Shown: positions 41,501 through 52,705 of the stretch, in pieces
Layout: every line of letters starts with the position of its first letter
Position numbering within the stretch: position 1 is the first letter of the stretch
Assembly (NCBI GenBank): GCA_015178975.1
Contig: WHVD01000026.1
Location: 803,395 to 867,394, forward strand
From: Hysterangium stoloniferum
Lineage: Eukaryota > Basidiomycota > Agaricomycetes > Hysterangiales > Hysterangiaceae
Length of the DNA stretch: 64,000 nt
Direction: 5' to 3'
Position numbers and translations under genes: made by a program
The notes under the pieces: model-generated
The model's input: only the letters and a program-made list of their open reading frames with translations
The model's database searches: none
Told to the model about the DNA's origin: nothing

Positions 41501-43513
41501 GGCCTGTGAGGGGCAAGTCGATCGGCTTTTTGTTTACTGAAAACATCTGCAAATTCATGGTATTTTTCGGGAACACCTTCCAAATCTGCGATCAGTTCGG
41601 CCACTGGGGATGCAAAGCGACCGGTGACTTCATCAACTTTAAGATTGACTGTAAATGCTCGGGAGCCATCCAACTTGATGGCTCTCATAAAAGCTGCGGC
41701 GTTTATTAGAGAGATGGGCCGCGGAGAGCTCGGATTTGCCATGGGGGCCAGAGGTGCTGTAGAGGCCATATTTGCCGAAACAGGTGGAAACAGACCAGTC
41801 GTATCGGGTGCCGACGGGGTTCGGAAATGGATACTGCCCAATACCCAATCAATCAACGGATTGTAGCAGGTGAGCCAGTTATGTCCTAGAACCACGGAGC
41901 AACTCGGGTCCAACTGTGTTACAAAAAATGTAACTGTCTGAAAGGTTCCACATGAGAACCGAAGTTGGAGTTTGCAGGCTTGTGAGATTATGGAGTTTGA
42001 GTACCATCAAAGAGTCGGAGTGGAATTGGGTCTATTGCATAGGTTTTTAACTGATTTTTTCGGGAAAAACTTGTATCTATAAAACAATGGGTTGAACCTG
42101 AATCTATGAGGGCTCGAAAAGTGAGACTCCTGAGAGGTTCCGAAGTAAGATTTATGAACAAGGAATTAGGATCATACAAGGCAGATGCGTTCACTGTTGT
42201 TGGTGTTTTGATTACCAGACTTGTTGGCGTTCTTGTTGTCCAACGATTTCTGGTCCGAGGGGTTTTCATGACTAATTTCTGAACGTCGTTCCCAGTATCA
42301 GGTGTCTGCATTTTGAGCTTTGAGATGCATGAGAGGGAGGGTCTTTGGCTTGCCGGTCTCTCCTTTGGAAACTTTGTCTTTGAGGCGAGATGGAAGGCCA
42401 GAGTAAAACTGGTAATGGAGGGCCGAATCGCCCCAGTCGCAACGCACGGCGAGGTTGTTGAACTGGACAATGTAATCGGTGATGTGCTGGGTGTCTTTCA
42501 TTATGAGATTAGAAGCACAGTTTCAGCATCGCCGGTTTGGTCATAGGGACCAAAGTTGGTTTCGAGTTCCTCAACAAAGGCATCCCAATCGTGAAGCCAA
42601 TCGGGGTCTTCGGAGGTGAGGCCAGAGAATGTGGGTTCAAACCAGGCTGCTGCGGAATCCTTAAGGTACGAGAGTGCAAAGTTTACCTTTCAGTCATCCG
42701 TTGCGAATGCAGCCGGGCGGTCCCGAAAGTTGAATTGACATTGCATAAGAAATGTCGGCAATTTCTTCGGGTTTGAGCCAGTGAATGGTTCGGGTTTGTT
42801 GACTCGGGTTTGCCCAGGTTCCTTTTCCTTGATATTGCTTTTAAGGAATTCGTTAAGGGATCCTAGAGTACCTGAGAACAATTCCCATGTCTCTTCAGGG
42901 TCGAGAGCCGGTTGCAAGTTCCACCCCATTTTACCTTCTGTTTCCAACATGTCATAGTTTTGTATGGAACATCGATAACATGGATTTTCATGGACCACTT
43001 CCATCCGTTCCGGAGCCTTGACTTTTGGCTTCTGTTCTGGAAGTTAATCAAATATCGGCCTTTTGTAGATGCACTTACTTTAGGACTCGAAGGTCCAGCC
43101 TCTCCCTCTACCTCCACCTCCACGGCTTTTTGCTGTACCTGATGGTTATCGGTTGAAACCACGGAAACTATGAATGGCACTTACCTTTCCTTCCCTTATC
43201 TCCTCACGTTTCTTCGCCGCCTCTGACTCCTGCTGTAATTTTTCTGCCTCTTCCTTCTTTTTCTGAGCCTCCGCCGTTTTCCGGATCCACGCTTCTTTTT
43301 CCGCCTTCACTCACTCCAATTCCCGTTTTTCCGCCTCTTCTGCATCTTTCAACTCCATCAACACCTTTTCCTCCTCCTCCTGTCGTCGCTTCAACTACTC
43401 CATCCTTAGTCATTTTTGTTGAAGTTCTGTGACCTTCGACATTTTTTGAAGCACGGCAATTTCAGTATCTGAATCTTCCAGGGTAGTGATGAATAGTGGC
43501 CGACGAATCGACA
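38580..43513 (-). pseudogene. pol: Chromovirus (Ty3/gypsy) gag-pol with chromodomain, decayed
   Basis: In order on the minus strand: spliced coiled-coil N-terminus from 43513 (MSIRRPLFITTLED; introns 43184-43139 and 43078-43037); CYRCS; capsid (KPEPFTGSNPKKLPTFLMQC; FYSGLPSRLKDK); protease RALIDSGSTHCFID (near 42110); reverse transcriptase with RLCVDFRGLNAI and active site YLDDILIF (near 41010); RNase H with VETDALDYALAA (near 40560); and from 40064 integrase with an HHCC finger (HPISGHFGLNK...CKSCTTC), SVDFIKHLP, TSDRGSEFV and GDGQTERINQ. A chromodomain (LLYLVKWAGYEGTDEETSW) ends at 38580. Integrase and chromodomain are open over 494 codons. Upstream, several TGA/TAG stops (for example 40303-40305 and near 40937) and frameshifts break the frame. 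Confidence 0.85.
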
Positions 43514-43698
43514 TACAAGTTGTGGATAAAGAAACAAAAATGTTAATTCGAATATTTGGAGGTTTTTATACTCAGAACATCAGCCGAAACTCTCACCTCC
43601 AGAATTGCGTAAATTTCATGACACATAATAATCAGCCGTCGCTTCAATCACTCAGTACCTAATCGCCTCTATGGGATTTCGGCCTAACAGGGGGGTAC
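43514..43698. promoter_or_regulatory. Leader with TATA box upstream of the gag exon
   Basis: In minus orientation a TATA box (GAGTATAAAAACCTCC, near 43565-43580) lies about 60 bases before the gag ATG at 43513. In plus orientation the same interval ends in GGGATTTCGGCCTAACAGGG and GGTAC directly before the LTR at 43699, resembling a polypurine tract. So it serves both directions. Confidence 0.5.
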
Positions 43699-44242
43699 TG
43701 TTACAACCCATTCCCAGATGTTTCAATATCTGACTTCCGATCTCCAACTACGGAACATCATAGTTACCATATCTTCCACCTTCTTCCCTTGTTCTGCATT
43801 TGGTAATTTGTCCGTTGACAAGTATTCACTCATTTGTTTATTATATTCCCATTTTGGAATATTGTCTCCCTGATATGTCTTATTGTATTTCCATTTTAAG
43901 ATTATTTCTGTTTCCGTCTTATTATGGTCTTAGTTTGTAGTACAATAACGAGAAGACTTATATTAGTTTCCGCAAATTTGTACTTTACCTTAGATCTGAT
44001 ATTGACTTAGTTTCTTATTCCTTCTTCCGTCTTTCTGTACACTCAATATTCGGAACTCTTCGGAACTCTGAATATCCATATCTTCCATCATAAGTCTCAC
44101 TTCTGAAATTAAGGACTTTGAGCATTTGCGTAGAGGCGCAGCACATAAGCTGAAGCCGATGTCCTGACCCTATCCGATAGTTCCCGACTTCCCGGTGACT
44201 TTCCGATAGTTCCGGAATAAGTTCCCGACACAGCACCTAACA
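43699..44242 (+). mobile_element. LTR in plus orientation next to the gypsy gag
   Basis: 544 bp, TGTTACAACCCATTCCC...GCACCTAACA, related to 51572-52022 and to 35233-36525. It has GCACATAAGCTGAAGCC near its end. Its orientation is opposite to the gag-pol beside it, so it cannot be that element's normal 5' LTR. The flanks (GGTAC and GTGTG) do not form a clear target duplication. Confidence 0.65.
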
Positions 44243-44836
44243 GTGTGGGAAAGTCTCCTTAGTGTTTACATACTTTCCAATCACACAGTCACAGGGTGTT
44301 CTACAAAGCCTTATTCAACTGTTTTAATAGGTTATGGGCCCTGGCTTTTAAACTGGTACATCCAGTTGTTATCTACTGTAGGTGATGGAAATCATACATT
44401 CCCAAAATCCTGACTGTGATATTGTCATTTGACCTCAGACCAGAGATGCTGGTATTCAAAAGCAATTAAACTGTGGTTGTGACTGTGGATAGAATTTACA
44501 TCATGTAACATACAATATATTGTCCACACTTATTCATTATAGGAATGGAATTATGTATCATAATTGTGGGACACATCTTCACCAATGATCCACTCATAGA
44601 CTCCATCTTCTGGCCAATAAACAATCTCAGCTCCACAGAATATTTCATGAACATTCCAATCTGAGCTCACTATGGTTAGCTGTTGGTATTCCTGGAAATC
44701 TGTGCAGCCTATCACTTCCCATATCTTTTCTGATGACTTCTACTATCCAAAACACCCTACATTGCATTTGGATTTTATTTTTGGTCATATCTCTGTGGTT
44801 TGTGGCCCAATTTAGTCAGTTCTTTGGATATTTCCT
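44243..44836 (+). other. 5' end of the second copia element, leader
   Basis: Bases 44243-44330 look like the end of a truncated 5' LTR. GGTTATGGGCCCTGGCT at 44331-44347 matches the primer-binding-like site of the first copia element (GGTTATGGGCCCCGGCT at 16514). The remainder before the knuckle frame shows no clear gag N-terminus. The LTR at 43699 probably inserted into this 5' LTR. Confidence 0.5.
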
Positions 44837-47722
44837 GTGTCCATAAAAGGAAGGATATTCCCATGCTCCAAATCACTTTCTGTCACTCCCAATTCTATTT
44901 TTGGGCCCTTCACATCCCCTGATGTCAAAACTCACTTTGCATCACAAGAGAGTCTGCAGTCTGCCAGGAGTTTGGAAGCAGCCAATAGAATTGTATCAAA
45001 CCCTCCAAGCACATCTTCAGATAATTCCATTTGCACCTTCTGCAAGCATCCCTCTCATATACAAGGTGATTGTACTTTCTATAAATAGGCACAGAAGAAG
45101 GCACTGGACCAACTAGAGGAGAGGAAGAAGGAGCATAAAAAGAGAAAGGCAGCCAAAGCTGATACTGATGTCTCTGACAAAGCATCAGCAGAAAAACAAC
45201 CAGAGTCTGCTGGAAATGCAAGTGCTTTCATTCCTGATGTTTCTGATCTATCTTGTGCTCTCCTTGTCCATGCTAGTTCTGACTGGACTGCTGATACAGG
45301 TGCTTCTTTGCACATGACTCCACATCATCACTGGTTTTCAAATTATAAACCATTTCAAATTCCTATCCAAGTTGCAAATGGACACATAATTATGTCTGCA
45401 GGGATAGGAGCTGTGCAGTTCAAGCCTAAAGGCAAAGGAAATGTAATAATAGAGTTTGAAAGAGTTCTCCATGTTCCACATCTTACTAGTAACCTCCTCT
45501 CTGTCTTGTATTTAACAAAGAAAAAGAACTTCCATGTCTCCATCTTTACTATGTCTTTTTATCAGAAGCAGGTCTTGTGTTTCACTGTCACAGTCAATGA
45601 ACATAACCAGGCCTATTTGGATGGAATTACAGTACCTATGACAGATTATACTGGTCTGGTTACCACCTGTCCACTAGACTCGACACTTTGGCATCATTGT
45701 TTCAATCATCTCAATCATGCTGATGTACAGAAGCTTCTCAAAGGTGATTTGGTCACTGGGATTAAAATTGACTCTTACACTTCTCCTGATCCTATTTGTG
45801 AACCTTGTTTGGCTGGGAAATAGAACAGAGTGAATAAGATAGCAACAACATGCTACACTAAATCACTTACACTGATTCACAGTGATATCCATGGTCCACT
45901 GCCTACACAAACTGTAGAAGGGTTTCGCTACTGGGTCACTTTCATTGATGATGCCTCACACTATGGTGCCATTGCATTGCTCAAACATAAAAGTGATGTA
46001 TTTTAGGCATTGAAGTAATACAAGGCCAGAGTTGAGAACTTACTTGGTCAGAAGATCAAGATATTTAGAGATGACAAGGGTGGGGAATATATGTCCAAGG
46101 AGTTTGACACCTTTCTTTCTATTGTGGGTATTAGCTGGCAGCATACTGTGAAAAATGAACCACATCAAAATGGTGTTGCTGAACATTTCAATAGAACATT
46201 GGAAGAAGGGGCTACTTCAATTATGACTGAGTCCCACCTCCCTCCTTCATTCTGGGGACATGCTGTTATTACTATCACTGATGTGCACAATCACTCACCT
46301 ACTATTGCTCTCAAACACTCTGTGCCTTATACTGTCTTTCATGGCAAAAAGCCAGATGTGTCACATCTTAGGGTATTTGGAAGCACTGCCTATGTACACG
46401 TGCAAAAAGACCAATGTGTAGGACTTGGCTCTCACACACAGAAATGTATCTTCATTGGATATCCTCCAGACTATAAGGGTTGGTTGTTTTACAATCCACT
46501 GATTAAGAAGACTATTATCAGTAATAATGCTGTCTTTGATGAGAGAGTCCTGCCAGGCTTGTCCAAGCCAGCCACACCTCCTACACCTCCTACACCTCCT
46601 ATTCCTAAACACCAACAATTCATTGATATGTTTACTCCTTGACCCTCTAGGTCTACTCAGGTGGGAGATGATGAGCATAATGCTTTGGCTCCTAATTCTA
46701 GCTCCAGCTCTAATTCAAATTCTGAACATTCACCAAGTCCTCCTCCTCCTCCTCAACCACATCACAATCCACCCAGAAACAGAGGTCCTTCCAAGCCATT
46801 TTGGCAAGTTGACCCTACCAAGATTCATAACTATAGGGAATCTAATCCTATAGTTGAGTCCAGTGATGAAGCAGAGGATCCTGTCCCAACTTCCAGCCAT
46901 CCAGCTGAGTCAGAGGAAGAAGCCCTAGCTGCCAGTGAAGGAGATATTTATATCTCAGTAAATGAGGTTTTTGAGTTTGCCTACAAGGCTAGTGCCAATG
47001 ATAATGCACCTAGAACTCTCAAAGAGGCCTTACAAAGTCCTGATGCTGACAAGTGGTATGATGCTGCATATGCTGAAATGCAATCTTTACTTGAAAATGG
47101 CACATTTCATCTTGCCAAATCACCTAAGGATCGTAAAGCTATTGGCTCTCGTTGGATATTTGTCATTAAGCATAAAAAGGATGGGTCAATTGACAAGTTC
47201 AAAGCCTGTCTTGTTGCCAAAGGCTATGTACAGCAACCAGGTTTTGACTTCACTGATACCTTTGCTCCAATTGCCAAATGGGCTACTTTGCATGCTGTTC
47301 TAGCATTGGCTACACTAGATGATATGGAACTTGAGAGTGTAGATATCTCTTCAGCATTCTTAAATGGTGAACTTGAAGAGGAGGTATACTTGGAACAACC
47401 TGAGGGTTTTCACCAAGGTGCTTGTGATGAGTTTTTACTTCTCCTAAAAGGACTTTATGGTTTACACCAGTCACCTCATATCTGGCACAAGAAGTTAAAT
47501 GCTGTATTGCTCAGTTTGGGTTTCAAACAAGTGCTATGTGACCATAGTATCTGGGTCTTCCAAAAAGGTGATGTCAAAGTTATTCTACCAGTGTTTGTAG
47601 ATGATATGACTATTGCATCCAAATCTAAGTTTTATTCTTTTTTAACTATATGTCTTATGTCTACAAACTGGTCAGCTGGCTCTTATTGCACAACACATGG
47701 GAATATTGTCACAAATGGCTGA
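44837..47722 (+). pseudogene. pol: Ty1/copia gag-pol, truncated in reverse transcriptase
   Basis: A knuckle, CTFCKHPSHIQGDCTFY (near 45030), is followed by protease SDWTADTGASLHMTPHH. Integrase has LWHHCFNHLNHADVQKL...ICEPCLAGK, LIHSDIHGPL, RDDKGGEYMSKEF and NGVAEHFNRTLEE, then the LRVFGSTAYVHV end. Reverse transcriptase runs from SRWIFVIKHKKDGSIDKFKA through VDISSAFLNGELEEEVY to FVDDMTIASKS. The frame is almost continuous except for in-frame TAG, TAA and TGA codons at 45086, 45821, about 46003, about 46015 and 46640, nearly all where CAG, CAA or CGA would be expected. Just after the FVDD motif it runs into unrelated sequence, so the thumb and RNase H are missing. Confidence 0.85.
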
Positions 47723-48066
47723 CAGATTGTGACATGCAGTAAAATCATAATGCATGGGAAGATTATATAATCATATAGGCTAAATTGGAAAGTAGCAGAA
47801 ACTCCTGGAATATTCCAGTAGTTTCTGGGTAAAATAGCTAAAAATAGGATAGAAATAGTTACTAGAATATTCTAAATGTCTCAGATCTCAGTGTATATAA
47901 GGAGCTCAGCTCCCCCCTTGAATAAAAAAATCAATTTAACTAATTTACTACACCACATCTGTGTGTCACTGCAGCAAGCAGCTTAGTCAGGATCCCTGTC
48001 ACGTCTAGTTGAGCTTCTGGTACAATCCTACCCCCTTGCCACCTCTAGTTGAATTGTTGGCTATCA
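47707..48066 (+). mobile_element. LTR-like sequence downstream of the truncated copia
   Basis: It begins TGTCACAAATGG and can end GGCTATCA. It includes GTGTATATAAGGAGCTCAGC (TATA-like, near 47892) and two copies of a TCTAGTTGA phrase (about 48005 and 48043). It directly follows the truncated pol but does not match the 5' LTR end at 44243-44330, so it may belong to another element. Ends are tentative. Confidence 0.35.
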
Positions 48067-48839
48067 ATTAAAGTAATACATATTTTAGGTTATATCAAGA
48101 TTAGGAATACATATATTCTAATTTCTACCCGGTTTTAGGCATAAATAAATACTGAGAATATTCACACAAGATCTGTAAGCACTACACTAAGATCCTGATA
48201 AGTTAATATCACAGTAGACCCTGTAGGTTAGTAGAAATAGAGCATATATTAGCTTATAGTGTTTTATTCTATATCAAACCTTTTGACCTGTTTATAAATA
48301 GTATAAATTATATATAAACTAGCTAGAATCGAAGTTGAATCTAGCTTTGGAATCAGTGAATTGTTATTCATATTTTAGTATTGTTTTCATAGAAAAAGAA
48401 CAGCTTGCAAAAGCAGCTCTCAAAACCTTCTTTGCAAAGTAGGGTGCATATATTCAAGTAAACTCTTGACTTCAGGGGTTCTAAGTATATTGAGGCTGCC
48501 ACTGATTAATATCAAATACTTAAATTATTTTACCTTGCAGTGAATTGAGTATTTCCACATTTTGACAGAGCACTGGACTCCTTTTTCAGGAAGATATTAT
48601 TAAAATAAGGCTAATACATCACAGTTTTATTTGCCACCTCACAACCTTTAGAAGACTTGTGTTTCATCATATTTAGTCTCAGTTTGATCCTTGATCCTTT
48701 TCCTGCTTCCTTTGACCCATCACAACTTCTCACTTCCTTGATTAGCCTGATCATCATCCATCATACTTTTGTATAAAAACCCTCTTATGTATGCTATAGT
48801 TTCTCCAGTTCAAATATCAACTTAGATTATCCTGCTTGT
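48067..48839. other. AT-rich interval, nothing recognised
   Basis: No open frame of note and no repeat structure recognised. Confidence 0.4.
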
Positions 48840-49151
48840 GTTTAAGCCCCCTTGCTCACTCCTAATACTCTTGAAGATGTCATCAGCCAGCTGCAACTCT
48901 TATACTCACAACCCTTAGCTGTAGAGATATATCTTGGAGTGGAAAATCATCAGAGGATACATATTGACAGATTTGAAGAAGATCCAATCAAAATGTGGCA
49001 CTTCTTAGAAAGGATACATTTACAACAAAAACCAGGAAACCATTTCAATACCTATGATGACCTATTCTCAATACAAAACGATGAAGAGGAGTCTTTGATG
49101 GATTTAGGTGTCAGAATTGATAAAGTAGTGGAGACTACATTAGTACAGTGA
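48840..49151 (+). pseudogene. Copia gag fragment
   Basis: The frame contains FEEDPIKMWHFLERIHLQQK and NHFNTYDDLFSIQNDEEESL, the conserved UBN2/copia gag block (HLQ-KPG-RFNAYDDLFSI, then EESL). It is about 100 codons, ends with a stop at 49151, and has no knuckle. It corresponds to the capsid part absent from the copia element at 44837, but lies downstream, so it is either a rearranged piece of it or another copy. Confidence 0.65.
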
Positions 49152-49439
49152 CTTACAAAATGTATCCAATGTTTTGTAGTTTCAGCTTATATATGCTATA
49201 TCCCAGTAGATAAAATAGTAGAAATCACCAAAATATTTGTGAACATGACCTATCATGTATATATTTTTATGGTAGAACTATATTATGTAATATCCATATA
49301 TGGAAACACTATGAATATTTTAATGGAGAGGGTTCATTGGATACATTTTGTAACTGACAGGTTCTGGCATGAAAACCATATGCCTATGTTGATTGTTTGC
49401 ATTTGTTTATGTTTTTCAACATGTCATGTGATCATTCTA
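49152..49439. other. Unassigned AT-rich interval
   Basis: A 72-codon frame with no recognised features; nothing else seen. Confidence 0.35.
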
Positions 49440-49493
49440 TACTACAGTATAGGTTGAAGGGCTTGCTCAGCTAAGATTCCCTCAATTATAACT

Positions 49494-50060
49494 ATGCATC
49501 CCCTTTCCACTGCTGCCCAGTATGAGATCCTTTCTCTACTTGATGCTGGCCATTCTGCCAGACAAATTTCAGTTTCTAGTGGCTATAGCTATGCTACTAT
49601 CTCTAGACTTCATTCTAAACACCATTCCCACCTTTCTAAGTCCTCTGGTGGTCACCCTTCCAAACTCTCCACAGCCAACATCCATTTTGCACAATGCCTT
49701 ATCAGCTCTGGAAAGGCTGATACAGCTGTAGATGCAACAAAGGCACTTTGCACTATCACCAACCAGTCACTCAATCCTCAAACAGTGCATCATTGACTCA
49801 AGGCAGCTGGGATGAAGCCTGTGGTAAAGAAGAAAAGGCCTCTTCTTTCTAAGAGGCATAGGAAGGAGAGGATGGATTTTGCCTTGGCACATCAGGATTG
49901 GACTGTGGAGGATTGGAAGAATGTGGTGTGGTCTGATGAGACCAAAATTAATAGGCTGGGGTCAGATGGCAGGAATTGGGTGTGGAAAAAGGCAGGGGAG
50001 GGCTTGAGTGACAGGCTGGTTGAGGGAACCCTGAAGTTTGGTGGTGGATCTTACTTCAAC
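49494..50060 (+). pseudogene. Tc1/mariner transposase, N-terminal two thirds
   Basis: MHPLSTAAQYEILSLLDAGH opens a helix-turn-helix, then SSGGHPSKLS and NQSLNPQTVHH. A TGA at 49794-49796 stands where Arg is expected, and the frame then resumes: LKAAGMKPVVKKKRP...ERMDFALAHQDWTVEDWK, VVWSDETKINRL and LVEGTLKFGGGS. At about 50052 it runs directly into an LTR fragment, so the second half of the DDE domain is lost. Very similar to 14580-14857 and to the transposase at 172. Confidence 0.8.
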
Positions 50061-50745
50061 TTATAGGTTGTGCCCTCGCAAGATTGCAGTGTCCAGTTTC
50101 AAGTGGATGGATGGGAAACCCAGGGAGTCTGGGGAGGTCGAACTGTCAAGATGCCAAACAGTCGAGTAGTCAGGTTGTTGAGTCGAGTCGGGCGGCCAAC
50201 AGGCCCTCAGACAATGACAATGAGAGTTTAGTTTAAGATGGAAGTAATCAGAGTTGAGAAAGATGGTACTAATGTACTGGGGGAAATCTTAGTTGATTTT
50301 CTGACTGGATTGTATGTACAAACTTCTCTAGACTATATAGACTTTGGAATGTATGCTATACCCAATCTGGTAATAATGAATTACTAACGAGCAAACAGAA
50401 ACGGGAAAGATAAACACCAAACCTGGTGTTAGTGACCGGATGGAACAGAGTGGAGAAAGAAACATGACAGGTAATTAAACCATAATGGGAGTGGGGTTCA
50501 GTTAGAGAGCTGACGGAGTGTCTGGGGTGGAGTCTGGTGATGGGTGCGGGAGATAGAGTTGGGGACAGACAGGGTGACATGTGCATGGGTCCCAGTGGGT
50601 ATTCGGAAGAGAGTAAAGGTTGGACATACACAGATCATAGGTCCAGGTCCCGGGGGGTATTCTGATAACTGTAACTTGGTGCATATCAAGAGTCAGGTGC
50701 ATATATGCTAGGGTCCGGGGTCTGGTGGGTTTTCTGGTCATAACA
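50052..50745 (-). mobile_element. LTR fragment (minus) of the TGTTACGACC family
   Basis: In minus orientation it begins TGTTATGACCAGAAAACCC (50745) and ends near TGCGAGGGCACAACCTATAA and GTTGAAGTAAG. It contains CAGTCAGAAAATCAACTAAG and TTTCCCCCAGTA as in 4826-5566. The last stretch up to the TAACA terminus is missing. It is fused to the truncated Tc1 transposase on the left and the minisatellite on the right. Confidence 0.7.
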
Positions 50746-50747
50746 TA

Positions 50748-51290
50748 CCCCCAGATGCCCTTGATTAATCTAAACCATATGACACAACCAGATCAGGCTC
50801 TTAATTAATCTGAAACCTGTCTTGCAATCAAATCAGCCCTTTAATCAACTACAGCACTATATGTATACCAGTGTAATTAATCAGAGACTTGTGTTGCAAC
50901 CAGATCAAATGCTTAATGAATCTGAACCATGTGTCACAAATTAATCTGAAGCTTGTCTTGCAATCAGATCATCTCCTTAATTGATCTGAAACTTGTCTTG
51001 TAATCAAACCAGCTCCTTAATTAATCACAGCACTGTATCACAACCAGTGTAATTAATCAGAGACTTGTGTTGCAACCAGATCAAGCCCTTAATTAATCTG
51101 AACCATATATCACAACAAGATCAGGCTCTCAATTAATCTGAAACTTGCCTTGCAATCAGATCAATCCTTTAATGAATTTCAACACTCTATCACAACCAGA
51201 TCAAGCCTTTAATTAATCTGTGCTCTATACTAGAACCAGATCATCCCCTTAATTAATCTCAACCTTATCTTGCAATCAGATCATTTCCTT
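50748..51290. repeat. Minisatellite of about 42 bp, copy B
   Basis: About 12 diverged units of the same type as 2580-3235, with CAGATCA, TTAATTAATCTGAA and CTTGTCTTGCAATCA. They occupy the same position relative to the TATA-bearing repeat body. Confidence 0.7.
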
Positions 51291-52280
51291 TTCTGTGTAC
51301 AATACCCTTCAACATATAAATAGTGGGTGTCTACCACCCCATCTCCCTCATCCTGACTTTCCTAGTGATCCATCCATCCAAACTATCAAGTGTCAATACT
51401 TGTCATACTCCTCCAACTTATCTCTATCACATCCTGCCCTCAGTTTGGCTTGTTTCACTGCACTGTGAGCTTGAGTCATTGTTCTTCTTCTTGCAACTTT
51501 GATTCTGATATTTTTCTTTCTTTTTCTATCTCTATTTTATACAAGTCACTTATTCACCTTTTGCTTCCTCTTGTTACAACCTGTTCCCACTAACTCCATC
51601 TTCCACGGTTCCTGTATCCTCTTTCTGATCCCATCTTCCATCTATGGAATTGTGTCAGTTCCCGACTTTCCGTTAATACACCTTGTTCTGTAATGGGTAA
51701 CTTCTCTGGTTGACAAGTATTCACTCACTGGTTTATTGTATCCTCACTCTGTAATTCCTATCCTATTCTGTCTTATTGTGATCCTAGTTTGTAGTACAAT
51801 AACCACAGACCATATATTAGTCTTGCACTTTTGTACCTCTACCTTAGATCTGATATTGACTTAGTTCACTATTTCTCCTCTCTTTCTGTACGCTCAATAT
51901 TCAGAACTCTTCGGAACTCTGAATATCCATATCTTCCGGCATTATGCTCTTCTCTGAAATTAAGGACAAACTAGTGTCTGTGTAGTTTCCGGAATAGTTT
52001 TCCATAAACCCGACACTTAACAGCTCTACCCTTTCATCCTTGTCACTGTGTTATTTCTACACCTCTCCTCTGCATCATTGCCTTGTGTTGCTTGCATTCT
52101 GCTGAAAAGGTGAGGGCACTATGTGTAATTCCTTTTAGATAACTATTATTTTATCTCTTTCTTTGTTGCATGTATTTTCTGATATATTATATGGTTCCCA
52201 TACCTCATGTACTGTATGTCCCATTGAGCTGCTATGCCTTTCTTTTGAGACTAGTATTGTATCCTAAACCCACCTCTCCT
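51291..52280 (+). repeat. Unclassified dispersed repeat body, copy B, split by a solo LTR
   Basis: It matches 3236-3775 from TTTTCTGTG-ACAATACC through CATATAAATAGTGGG to GACTAGTATTGTA. It is interrupted at 51572-52022 by a solo LTR. After the shared end it repeats a CACCTCTCCTCT-CATCA phrase seen at 52060. No gene recognised. Confidence 0.55.
51572..52022 (+). mobile_element. Solo LTR in the repeat body
   Basis: 451 bp, TGTTACAACCTGTTCCC...CGACACTTAACA, similar to 43699-44242, including TTAGTTTGTAGTACAATAAC-type and CTCAATATTC-GAACTCTTCGG blocks. The flanks CCTCT (51567) and GCTCT (52023) agree at four of five bases. Comparison with copy A shows the host sequence is continuous when it is removed. 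Confidence 0.75.
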
Positions 52281-52450
52281 CTCCATCAATCCCTTGTCTT
52301 GCTTGTGTTCTGCTCCAAACATGAATCCACTCTGATATTTATCCAGCTGACGAGCCATTATATATTTTATCATTTTGTGTGTTTCCCCCTTCCCATATCT
52401 ACATGATCCATTGAGCTGCTATGCCTCCTTCCCATATCTACATGATCCAT

Positions 52451-52525
52451 TGAGCTGGATTTGAACCAGCAACCACTAAGTTTGGATTACATGTCTAGTG
52501 CTCTTAACCCCTCAGCTATCAGGCC
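52451..52525 (-). repeat. tRNA-derived (SINE-like) sequence
   Basis: The minus strand shows a tRNA-like order over 75 bases: AGCTGAGGGGTTAAGAGC (D-arm, A-box-like), CACTA...TAGTG around a loop holding CATGTAATC, and a perfect T-arm GCTGG-TTCAAAT-CCAGC. The acceptor stem does not close, so it is not a working tRNA gene. On its 3' side is a duplicated TCAATGGATCATGTAGATAT tract, as in SINE bodies. Confidence 0.5.
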
Positions 52526-52621
52526 ATTAAGAGTAGTTCTGTTAGGAACCAGTCACTACTGAGATGGTTAGTCATCAGTAAGATATTATTTTATCCAAGT
52601 CAACCATTGCTCATTCAACAC

Positions 52622-52705
52622 TCCCACCCAATGGTTGAACTGGTTAGGTAAACAACCACTACACTCCAGGTTCAATCTTGGGCAAACTGGTTAGGTAAGC
52701 ACCTC
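52622..52705 (+). repeat. Second tRNA-like sequence abutting the WD40 gene end
   Basis: The plus strand has GAACTGGTTAGGTAAACAACC, CCAGGTTCAATCTTGGG (B-box-like) and a repeat of AAACTGGTTAGGTAAGCACC. The WD40 coding sequence stops being WD40-like exactly where this begins, so the insertion probably cut off the 3' end of that gene. Class uncertain. Confidence 0.35.

Noticed and set aside
43692-44242. Normal 5' LTR of the minus-strand gypsy
   Set aside because: Its orientation is opposite and its sequence does not match the 3' LTR at 36600-37323 beyond short end motifs.
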